In this document: positions 25,776-33,360 of the stretch, piece by piece
Layout: each line of letters opens with the position of its first letter
Numbering within the stretch: the stretch's first letter is position 1
Source: Geomobilibacter sp964431365
Lineage (GTDB): Bacteria; Desulfobacterota; Desulfuromonadia; Geobacterales; DSM-12255
Reading direction: 5' to 3'
Length of the DNA: 64,000 bases
NCBI GenBank assembly: GCA_964431365.1
Contig: CAYSJJ010000006.1
Location: 1 to 64,000 of the forward strand
Notes under the pieces: generated by a model
Database searches by the model: none
What the model saw: only the letters and a program-made list of their open reading frames with translations
Told to the model about the DNA's origin: nothing
Position numbers and translations under genes: made by a program

Positions 25776-27500
25776 TTAAAGAGTCAAGGCCGCCGTAACG
25801 GCCGCCTGCACCTTTGCCACGGCATCTGCAACGGAAAGAAGCTCGACGGTGCCGCTTCGCCGCTCCTTCAACTCCACCTTGCCGTCTGCCAGATTCTTGC
25901 TCCCGACGACGATCCGCAGAGGAATACCGATCAGGTCGGCGTCCTTGAACTTGACCCCCGGCCGCTCGTCACGGTCATCCAGCAGCACCTCAACGCCGGC
26001 AGCGGCAAGTTTGCCGTAGATCTCCTCGGCAACAGTTCGAACGGTTTCTTCCTTCGGATTCACCGACGATACGATGCAGTGGAACGGCGCAATGGGAATC
26101 GGGAAGATGATCCCGTTGTCGTCGTGATTCTGCTCTATGCAGGCGGCAACGGTCCGACCTACGCCGATCCCGTAGCACCCCATGAAGATGATCTGTTCCT
26201 TGCCATCCGCATCGAGATAGGTGGCATTAAGCGCCTTCGAGTATTTGTTCCCCAGCTTGAAGACATGCCCAACCTCTATCCCCCTCCAGACCTCCAAGGC
26301 ACCCTCTTCGCAGCGGGGGCACGGGTCGCCCGCCGTTACGGAGCGGATGTCGGCGTGGCGCGTTACGGCAAAATCGCGGCCGGGATTGGCGTTGGTATAG
26401 TGCTGATCCTTTTCGTTGGCGCCAATAACGGCATTGACCATCCCCTCGACAACCAGATCGGCAATGACCGGCAGCTGAACCTTCAGACCGATCGGGCCGA
26501 GGAAGCCGACCGGAGAACCGGTCACCCGGAGGATCTCCTCCTCGCTCGCCACCTGGATCTCAATCCAGCCCAGGGCATTCTTCAGCTTGATCTCGTTCAG
26601 TTCGTGATCGCCCCTGACAAGGGCCATGGCGGTCTGGCCGGCGCCGTCGGAGTATACCAGGGTCTTGATGGTCTCCTGCTCGGGCAGGCCGAGGAAGCCT
26701 GCCACATCGGCAATGGTCTTCATTCCCGGCGTAGCCACCTTCTGCAAGGGCTGCTGCGCCGCTTGCGCAGAGTTGGCTACAGGCCGCGACTCCGCCTTCT
26801 CAACGTTCGCCGCGTATTCGCAGGCACTGCACGAAACGATGGCGTCTTCGCCCGATTCGGCCAGCACCATGAACTCGTGGGAGTAGGAACCGCCAATGGA
26901 GCCGGTATCGGCCTCGACGGCCCGGTAGTTGAGGCCGCAGCGGGAAAAGATGCGCCGGTATGCCTGGTACATCTTGTCATAGGAAAGATCGGCCGCGTGC
27001 TCGTCCACGTCAAATGAATAGGCGTCCTTCATGATGAACTCGCGGCCACGCATCAGCCCGAAGCGCGGCCGGATCTCGTCGCGAAACTTGGTCTGAATCT
27101 GATAGAGATTCAAAGGGAGTTGACGATAACTCTTGACCTCGCGGCGGACCAGATCGGTCACCACCTCTTCGTGAGTCGGTCCGAGGCAGAACTCGCCATC
27201 TTTCCGGTCCTTGAAGCGAAGCAGTTCCTTGCCGTAGAACGCCCACCGGCCCGACTCCTGCCAGAGTTCGGCCGGCTGGACCGACGGCATGAGCAGTTCG
27301 ATGGCGCCGGCACGGTTCATCTCCTCACGGATAATCTGTTCGACCTTGCGGATGGAGCGGAGTCCCATGGGGAGATAGTTGTAGATGCCCGCCGCAAGCT
27401 TCCGGATCATACCGGCCCGAAGCATCAGCTGGTGGGAAATGACCTCGGCATCGGCCGGCGTCTCTTTAACGGTCGGGATGAAGTATTGACTGTAACGCAT
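25776..27500 (-). CDS. proS: Prolyl-tRNA synthetase (bacterial type with editing domain)
   Basis: A 574-residue class II synthetase that charges tRNA-Pro. Motif 1 lies near residues 45-75 (LPMGLRSIRKVEQIIREEM), motif 2 near 140-160 (KFRDEIRPRFGLMRGREF), and motif 3 near 440-465 (FMGCYGIGVGRTVAA). An INS editing domain covers about 225-405 and marks the bacterial type. The C-terminal anticodon-binding domain (about 470-570) contains LLDDRDERPGVKFKDAD. Length and order of domains are normal. It follows ispG by 54 bases on the same strand. Confidence 0.97.
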   Translation of the reverse strand: MRYSQYFIPTVKETPADAEVISHQLMLRAGMIRKLAAGIYNYLPMGLRSIRKVEQIIREEMNRAGAIELLMPSVQPAELWQESGRWAFYGKELLRFKDRKDGEFCLGPTHEEVVTDLVRREVKSYRQLPLNLYQIQTKFRDEIRPRFGLMRGREFIMKDAYSFDVDEHAADLSYDKMYQAYRRIFSRCGLNYRAVEADTGSIGGSYSHEFMVLAESGEDAIVSCSACEYAANVEKAESRPVANSAQAAQQPLQKVATPGMKTIADVAGFLGLPEQETIKTLVYSDGAGQTAMALVRGDHELNEIKLKNALGWIEIQVASEEEILRVTGSPVGFLGPIGLKVQLPVIADLVVEGMVNAVIGANEKDQHYTNANPGRDFAVTRHADIRSVTAGDPCPRCEEGALEVWRGIEVGHVFKLGNKYSKALNATYLDADGKEQIIFMGCYGIGVGRTVAACIEQNHDDNGIIFPIPIAPFHCIVSSVNPKEETVRTVAEEIYGKLAAAGVEVLLDDRDERPGVKFKDADLIGIPLRIVVGSKNLADGKVELKERRSGTVELLSVADAVAKVQAAVTAALTL

Positions 27501-27554
27501 GGAGAAACCTCTATAGATAATGTCTTGTGAATAATTTCGGGGACGGGAGAACCT

Positions 27555-28622
27555 CTAACCGACCTGATCCTCTTGTGCCGCCTTGAGGACCTCTTCGACC
27601 AGGGCATCGGCCATTTCGGCCTCAGGCACCTTACGGACTATCTCTCCATGGCGGAAGAGCAGCCCCTCGCCACGACCGCCGGCAATGCCGAAATCAGCTT
27701 CCCGGGCCTCGCCGGGACCGTTTACGACGCACCCCATGACGGCAACCGTGAACGTCGCCTGCAGATTCTTGAGCCGGTTTTCAACGTCCTCCGCAACACG
27801 GATCAGGTCGATCTGACAGCGGCCGCAGGTGGGGCAGGAGACGAAGTTGATACCCCGCTGGCGGAGGCCCAGAGCCTTCAATATCTCGAACCCGACCCGC
27901 ACCTCATCCTCCGGGTCGCCGGTCAGGGAAACGCGCAGGGTATCGCCGATCCCGTCGGCCAGCAGGATACCGAGACCGACCGACGACTTGATGGTCCCGG
28001 AAAAGATGGTTCCAGCTTCGGTGATACCGATGTGGAGCGGATAATCCACCTTGGTGGAGAGAAGCCTGTACGCCTCGACGGTCTTCACGACATCCGAGGC
28101 TTTGAGCGAAATCTTGATCTGGTCATATCCCAGTTCTTCCAGGATGCGGACGTGGCCGAGGGCAGACTCCACCATGGCCTCGGCCGTAGGGTGGCCGTAC
28201 CGCTCCAGGAGCTCCTTCTCCAGCGATCCGGCATTGACGCCGATCCGAATCGGAACCAGGCGCTCGTTGGCCGCCTTGACCACCTCCTCAACTTTCCACC
28301 GATCGCCGATATTGCCGGGATTGAGGCGAAGTCCGTCGATCCCCCCCTTGAGCACGGTGAGGGCCAGTTTGTAATCGAAGTGGATATCGGCAATGACTGG
28401 GATCGGGCTTTCTCCCTTTACCCGCGCCAGGGCTTCGGCGGCCGCCTGGTCCGGAACCGCACAACGGACAATCTCACAGCCGGCGGCAGCAAGCCGTCGT
28501 ATCTGGGCGAGAGTGGCGGCCACATCCCGCGTATCGGTATTACACATGGACTGCACGCTACAGGGAGCCCCACCGCCAACCTGGACAGGGCCGATCATTA
28601 TCTTTCGGGTCATCTTTTTCAT
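27555..28622 (-). CDS. ispG: 4-hydroxy-3-methylbut-2-en-1-yl diphosphate synthase
   Basis: A 355-residue iron-sulfur enzyme of the MEP isoprenoid pathway that converts MEcPP to HMBPP. The N-terminal TIM barrel opens with IMIGPVQVGGGAPCSVQSM. The [4Fe-4S] ligands are in FVSCPTCGRC and GCVVNGPGEA, the three-Cys pattern of bacterial IspG. Length matches the short bacterial form without the extra plant-type domain. It appears to be the first gene of ispG-proS-pyrF-rlmB. A strong terminator stands directly upstream between it and gdhA. Confidence 0.97.
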   Translation of the reverse strand: MKKMTRKIMIGPVQVGGGAPCSVQSMCNTDTRDVAATLAQIRRLAAAGCEIVRCAVPDQAAAEALARVKGESPIPVIADIHFDYKLALTVLKGGIDGLRLNPGNIGDRWKVEEVVKAANERLVPIRIGVNAGSLEKELLERYGHPTAEAMVESALGHVRILEELGYDQIKISLKASDVVKTVEAYRLLSTKVDYPLHIGITEAGTIFSGTIKSSVGLGILLADGIGDTLRVSLTGDPEDEVRVGFEILKALGLRQRGINFVSCPTCGRCQIDLIRVAEDVENRLKNLQATFTVAVMGCVVNGPGEAREADFGIAGGRGEGLLFRHGEIVRKVPEAEMADALVEEVLKAAQEDQVG

Positions 28623-28672
28623 AGCCGGGCATACTAGCCGGATTCACGGGGCAAAGTCAAGGCAATGGAAAC

Positions 28673-28702
28673 AAAACTGCCCGGCCGAAGCCGGGCAGTT
28701 TT
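28673..28702. terminator. Strong terminator downstream of gdhA (symmetric)
   Basis: A perfect 13-bp stem with four-base loop CGAA: AAAACTGCCCGGC at 28673-28685 and GCCGGGCAGTTTT at 28690-28702. The A/T flanks give a T-run on both strands, but only gdhA (minus, stop at 28731) ends toward it, so it serves gdhA and insulates ispG. Confidence 0.93.
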
Positions 28703-28730
28703 CATACAGAATGAACTGAAAAAGAGAGGA

Positions 28731-30080
28731 TCAGACCAACCCCATGGCCACCATGGCATCGGCCACCTTGATGAAGCCGGCGATATTGGCGCCCAGCACG
28801 TAGTTCCCGGGTGCGCCATACTCTTCTGCGGTCTCGAAGCAGTTCTTGTGGATTCCGACCATGATCTCTTCGAGCTTTTTCTCGGTAAATTCGAACGACC
28901 AGGCATCCCGGCTGGCGTTCTGCTGCATCTCGAGGGCAGAAGTGGCGACACCCCCGGCGTTGGCGGCTTTGCCTGGCCCGTAGGCGATCTTCGCGTCCAG
29001 GAACACCTTGACCCCCTCCGGAGTCGTCGGCATGTTGGCCCCTTCACCGACCGCGATGCAGCCGTTCTTCACGAGGGTCGCGGCATCCTTGCCATTGATC
29101 TCGTTCTGGGTCGCGGAAGGCATGGCCACCTGGCAGGGGATCTCCCAGATGTTGCCGTTGGGGAGATACTTGGCATCCTTGTGGAATTGCGTGTAATCCG
29201 AAATCCGCCGACGCTCCACCTCTTTCAGCTGCTTGATCAGTTCGAGATCGAGCCCTTTCTCGTGCAGGATGACCCCGTTGGAGTCGGAGCAGGCCACGCA
29301 CTTGCCGCCCAGTTGGTGAATCTTTTCGATCGTGTAGATCGCCACGTTCCCGGAACCCGACACCAGGCAGGTTTTCCCGTCAAAGGAGTCTTTGCGGGCC
29401 TTCAGCATTTCATGCACAAAGAAGGTGGCGCCATAACCGGTCGCCTCGGTACGTACCAGCGAGCCGCCGTAGTGCAGCCCTTTCCCGGTGAGGACACCGG
29501 CTTCGTAGCGGTTGGTGATCCGCTTGTACTGACCGAACATGTAGCCGATCTCGCGGCCACCAACCCCGATATCGCCGGCAGGAACGTCGGTATATTCGCC
29601 CAGGTGGCGGTAGAGTTCGGTCATGAAGCTCTGACAGAACCGCATGATCTCGTCGTCTGACTTCCCTTTCGGATCGAAATCAGACCCACCCTTGCCGCCG
29701 CCGATCGGCATGCCGGTGAGGGAGTTCTTGAAGATCTGCTCGAAACCGAGAAACTTGATGATCCCCAGATAGACCGACGGGTGAAAACGGAGCCCCCCCT
29801 TGTAAGGTCCAAGTGCGCTGTTGAATTCGACCCTGAATCCACGGTTGATATGTACTTCACCATTATCGTCCTGCCAGGGCACCCGGAAAATAATCTGGCG
29901 CTCCGGCTCGCAAATCCTCTGGATGATCTTCCGGTCGGCATATTCGGGATGTTTTACCAACACCATACCAAGTGACTCGATAACCTCCCTTACTGCCTGA
30001 TGAAACTCCACCTCGCCCGGGTTGCGACGAAGTACTTCCTGGTAGATTGCCTCGATCTTTTCGTCCATGAGTGGTGTCAC
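28731..30080 (-). CDS. gdhA: NADP-type glutamate dehydrogenase
   Basis: A 449-residue hexameric-type glutamate dehydrogenase that interconverts 2-oxoglutarate plus ammonia and glutamate. The substrate-binding region has PYKGGLRFHPSV and the catalytic-Lys segment GMPIGGGKGGSDFDPKGKS. The nucleotide fold has LVSGSGNVAIYTIEKIHQLG. The length and the D/S residues after the Gly-rich turn (CSDSNG) fit the NADP-dependent anabolic class, but coenzyme choice was not proven. The start is GTG at 30080, supported by AGGAGGAG six bases upstream; an in-frame ATG four codons later is the alternative. It is monocistronic, with its own terminator and an upstream region of nested inverted repeats. Confidence 0.95.
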   Translation of the reverse strand: MTPLMDEKIEAIYQEVLRRNPGEVEFHQAVREVIESLGMVLVKHPEYADRKIIQRICEPERQIIFRVPWQDDNGEVHINRGFRVEFNSALGPYKGGLRFHPSVYLGIIKFLGFEQIFKNSLTGMPIGGGKGGSDFDPKGKSDDEIMRFCQSFMTELYRHLGEYTDVPAGDIGVGGREIGYMFGQYKRITNRYEAGVLTGKGLHYGGSLVRTEATGYGATFFVHEMLKARKDSFDGKTCLVSGSGNVAIYTIEKIHQLGGKCVACSDSNGVILHEKGLDLELIKQLKEVERRRISDYTQFHKDAKYLPNGNIWEIPCQVAMPSATQNEINGKDAATLVKNGCIAVGEGANMPTTPEGVKVFLDAKIAYGPGKAANAGGVATSALEMQQNASRDAWSFEFTEKKLEEIMVGIHKNCFETAEEYGAPGNYVLGANIAGFIKVADAMVAMGLV

Positions 30081-30146
30081 GTCAAACTCCTCCTGTTTAA
30101 AATATAGCCCGACCCGCCTTCTAATTAATCAGATAAACGGGACAGT

Positions 30147-30172
30147 GCCTGTTTGGCAGGCGCAATGCCTGC
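30147..30172. promoter_or_regulatory. Nested inverted repeats between gdhA and rlmD
   Basis: Three alternating half-sites (GCCTG 30147-30151, GGCAGGC 30155-30161, GCCTGC 30167-30172) form two overlapping palindromes with centres about 10 bases apart. They lie 67-92 bases upstream of the gdhA start. Such an arrangement suits a dimeric regulator that binds in tandem, but no known operator is recognised. Confidence 0.35.
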
Positions 30173-30366
30173 AAAACGTGCACCATAATTACAGTATTGC
30201 CCAACATGTAACCAATCCAAGACTTTCAACAGGTTGCGACTGCTCATTAATTCACCACCAGCAAGAGAGTGTAAACAGATAACCAAAAACGCACGCACAA
30301 AATGTAATCACACTACTCAGCAAGATTCGGTTGACTTTTCCTGTGCCATGCGTGAAGGTTTAGGCC

Positions 30367-31785
30367 ATGAAATCGATACGACGCGAAAACAACCAGCAAA
30401 AAGCCGAGGTGCGCAAAGGTGAGATCGTCGAGGTCACCCTCTCCTCGCTCGATGACGAAGGATTTGGCATAGGTGCTTGTGGTGAACGGCGTATCAGGGT
30501 ATTGGGCGGACTACCCGGAGAACGTCTCCTGGCTCGCGTCGATCATGCCGGGCTGAGGACCATGACCGCCCATGCTACAAAAATTACCACCCCTTCACCT
30601 GATCGGGTCAACAACATAGCCTGTCGCCACTGGCCGGCATGCGACGCCTGCTCGCTGCTCCACTTGACATACACTGCACAACTGGCCTGGAAAGAGAAAC
30701 TGGTCGTCAACCAGTTCCGGCGCCATGGAGAACTGGCACAGGTCGTTTTCAAGGATATTCTTCCCTCCCCCTCGCCCATGGCCTACCGAAACTCGGCAAA
30801 GCTGGTCATAGGTGGCAAGGCCGCTCACCCGGTCATCGGCATATACCGTCGGAACAGCCATGAGGTCATGGATCTTGCCGACTGCCAGCTTCACCACCCC
30901 CTTATCAATCGCATCATTGCCGCAGTAAAGGAGGGGATCAGGAAGGGGAAGGTGCAGGTCTACAATCCTGCAAGCGAGATGGGACTTCTTCGCTACCTGG
31001 TGGTGAGGGTTGCAGAGGCAGAAGCAAAGGCCATGGTGGTGTTTGTAACAGCGCAACGTAACTTCAACGAGATCCATCACCTGGGGCGCTTCCTGCAGAA
31101 GACGGTACCAGAGGTGACTTCGGTCTGGCAGAATGTGAACGCATCTTCCGGCAACGTCATCTTCGGACACCAGAGCCATCTTGTTTCCGGTGACAAATCT
31201 CTGACGACCAGTCTGGACGGCAGGCGCTACTATCTTTCGCCACGCTCCTTTTTCCAGGTAAACAGTGGCGGAGCCGCTCTCATCTATCAACAGGTACGTA
31301 ACTTGGGTGCACTGACAGGCAAGGAGAGTGTGCTCGACTGCTATTGCGGCATTGGAGGCATTGCCCTCACCCTGGCCAAGGATGCTGGGACAGTGCTTGG
31401 TTTGGAAGTGGTCGACTCGGCAGTGGCGGACGCCAGGGAGAACGCCCGCCTGAATGGACTACGGAATTGCAGTTTTGAGGCCGGCGACGTGGGGAGACTC
31501 CTGCAGGAACTCCGCGAGGAGGGGACACACATCGACCTTCTCATCCTCAACCCCCCTCGCAAGGGGTGCGAAGAGCAGGTACTGAATGAGATCACGGCAC
31601 TTGCCCCGGAACGGGTTATCTATGTGTCCTGCTCCCCCGCTACCCTGGCCCGGGACCTGGCCTGGCTCGCCCGAAACGGTTACCGGCCACGGGAGGTCCA
31701 GCCGGTAGACATGTTCCCACAGACCTGCCACGTCGAGAACGTGGCACTGCTCACCCGTGAGCCCCACCACGCTCAATCGACATAA
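30367..31785 (+). CDS. rlmD: 23S rRNA (uracil-C5)-methyltransferase of the RlmD/RumA family
   Basis: A 472-residue enzyme that transfers a methyl group from SAM to C5 of uracil in rRNA. A TRAM domain lies at about 15-80 (KGEIVEVTLSSLDDEG). A Cys cluster (CRHWPACDAC plus a later LADCQLHH) is the expected [4Fe-4S] site. The methyltransferase domain has VLDCYCGIGGIALTLA (SAM loop), LILNPPRKGCEEQV, and catalytic Cys in YVSCSPATLARDL. The family also includes RlmC/RlmCD-type enzymes, so the exact uridine is inferred. The ATG at 30367 is the first start after a 286-base region. The gene converges on, and overlaps by 13 bases, the small gene at 31773. Confidence 0.92.
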   Translation: MKSIRRENNQQKAEVRKGEIVEVTLSSLDDEGFGIGACGERRIRVLGGLPGERLLARVDHAGLRTMTAHATKITTPSPDRVNNIACRHWPACDACSLLHLTYTAQLAWKEKLVVNQFRRHGELAQVVFKDILPSPSPMAYRNSAKLVIGGKAAHPVIGIYRRNSHEVMDLADCQLHHPLINRIIAAVKEGIRKGKVQVYNPASEMGLLRYLVVRVAEAEAKAMVVFVTAQRNFNEIHHLGRFLQKTVPEVTSVWQNVNASSGNVIFGHQSHLVSGDKSLTTSLDGRRYYLSPRSFFQVNSGGAALIYQQVRNLGALTGKESVLDCYCGIGGIALTLAKDAGTVLGLEVVDSAVADARENARLNGLRNCSFEAGDVGRLLQELREEGTHIDLLILNPPRKGCEEQVLNEITALAPERVIYVSCSPATLARDLAWLARNGYRPREVQPVDMFPQTCHVENVALLTREPHHAQST

Positions 31786-32129
31786 TTGTCGTCGGTTTCG
31801 GCATCAAAGATCGTGATCAACGACTCATCGTTGTAGGGGAGTTCCTTGGTAACCAACCCCTGCGTGTCAGTCCAGAGAAGAATATCCTTTCCATCCCGGA
31901 CGGTCCTGGTCACTACCTTCCCACCTGCCACCTGCCGCACCGTGTCCCACATTGCATCGGTGTCCAGCAACTCGAAGCCGTCGACCACCTGATCGTCCCG
32001 CAGGTTTCCCAGAAACCTGTCCAGCAGATCAAAGTCAAGGAAGTCCTCTTCCTTTCGCCAGAACTTGATGAAACGGTGGGAGCTGTCTCTTTGCTCTCGA
32101 ATGGCCTTGATCAGTTCGTACCCAGTCAT
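31773..32129 (-). CDS. Conserved-looking small protein of unknown function
   Basis: A 118-residue acidic cytoplasmic protein with no signal peptide or membrane segment. It is rich in D/E and aromatic residues (FWRKEEDFLDFDLLDRFLGN), and about residues 60-100 look like a compact beta sheet (VVTRTVRDGKDILLWTDTQG). I do not recognise a family. The ATG at 32129 was chosen because GGGGG lies eight bases before it; a longer form would overlap the HD-GYP gene. It is the last gene of the minus-strand set behind the bc-type operon. Its stop overlaps the end of rlmD on the other strand. Confidence 0.65.
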   Translation of the reverse strand: MTGYELIKAIREQRDSSHRFIKFWRKEEDFLDFDLLDRFLGNLRDDQVVDGFELLDTDAMWDTVRQVAGGKVVTRTVRDGKDILLWTDTQGLVTKELPYNDESLITIFDAETDDNYVD

Positions 32130-32214
32130 AGCAACACCCCCTTTCCACCTAAATCTTAGCGCGTTGGAAGACGTATGCAACCAGTTCGCCCGCAGGACAA
32201 CGGTGCTCTTTTCC

Positions 32215-33360
32215 TCAGGGCTCCTTCTGTTCAAGCTTCCCCAGCACCTTCAGAAAGTTTTTAGTCAGCACCGGATGGAGGTCGGTACCGGCCATCTCCA
32301 TGAGCATACCGGCCACTTCTTGCCATTCCAATGCGCCACGGTAAGAGCGTTTGGTCCGAAGGGCATCGAAACAGTCTGAAACGGTGGTCATCTGGCTGCA
32401 GAGGTTCTGGCGCCAGCCGGCAGGTGCAGGGGGGTAGCCGGTAAGATTGAATTTCATATGGTGTTCATAGGCCGTAACCACGGCCAAATGCGGCACCCCG
32501 GGGGTATCGAGGAGGTGCTGCGCCCCCTTGAGCGGATGTTGCCTTATGATCTGCCATTCGGCGTCGGTCAGTTTGCCAGGCTTATTGATGATCTCGTCCG
32601 GAATGAAGAGCTTGCCAATGTCATGGAGCATGGCGGCAATACCGATGTCGTGCAGCAGAGGGCCATCGATGCCCAGTGCCATGGCTTGCGCCAGGGTGAG
32701 GATGCAGACATTGGTGGACTGGGTAAACGTATACTCGTCCATGGCCCGCAGCGGAGCGAATGCCAGCAGGGAGCCCGCCTCCTGCTTGAAGGCCCTGACA
32801 AAACCGGTCACGATATCGTAGATGCCGGAAACGTTCAGCTTTCGATCTTTTTTTACTCGGTCATAGATTTCGAGAAACTTGGAGAGTTCGTCCCGGGCAA
32901 TCTCGGAAAACAGGGGAATGTTCTGCAGCTCGTCAGGCGAGACCCCTGCCTCGCCTGCGGATAGACGAAGGCCGACTTTGCCGAAACGAATGTCTGCGAG
33001 CTGCAGATCCTGGGAGCTTGCGACGGGCCCTGACAGAGAGGCAATCAGTGCCGCCATCTCCTGTCGGGTTACCGCCCGACCGAATGTCACATGCTCTATG
33101 CCTCTGGCCTTGAGCGCCTGAATGAAGCGACCGATGTACAGGTTGGTCGGCTGAGGCACGCCAGAGACGATGAGTTGGTCGTCCAGTACCATCAAGACAA
33201 GTTCATCGTCCTCACCAAGGCAGATGAGCAGTTCGTCGTGAGCGGCAGTATTCAGGCGGGCTACCTGCTGATGCTCGGCCGAGTACAGGGTGGCATTGGC
33301 GACCGCCGTCATCAGGTGCCGAATAAACGTTAGCAGCGCCGACTGCTGATCACTGTTCAT
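32215..33360 (-). CDS. HD-GYP-like phosphodiesterase-domain protein
   Basis: A 381-residue cytoplasmic protein. Residues 1-110 form a module that resembles the N-terminus of the HEAT protein encoded just upstream. The HD domain begins near residue 200, with MLHDIGK as the HD signature, HPLKGAQHLL as the next metal motif, and YEHHMKFNLTGYP at the GYP site. The canonical HHExxDGxGYP has lost its Glu and DG, so c-di-GMP hydrolysis may be weak or absent. The start overlaps the HEAT gene stop by four bases (ATGA), so translation is coupled. It probably works with that protein; substrate and pathway are unknown. Confidence 0.85.
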   Translation of the reverse strand: MNSDQQSALLTFIRHLMTAVANATLYSAEHQQVARLNTAAHDELLICLGEDDELVLMVLDDQLIVSGVPQPTNLYIGRFIQALKARGIEHVTFGRAVTRQEMAALIASLSGPVASSQDLQLADIRFGKVGLRLSAGEAGVSPDELQNIPLFSEIARDELSKFLEIYDRVKKDRKLNVSGIYDIVTGFVRAFKQEAGSLLAFAPLRAMDEYTFTQSTNVCILTLAQAMALGIDGPLLHDIGIAAMLHDIGKLFIPDEIINKPGKLTDAEWQIIRQHPLKGAQHLLDTPGVPHLAVVTAYEHHMKFNLTGYPPAPAGWRQNLCSQMTTVSDCFDALRTKRSYRGALEWQEVAGMLMEMAGTDLHPVLTKNFLKVLGKLEQKEP

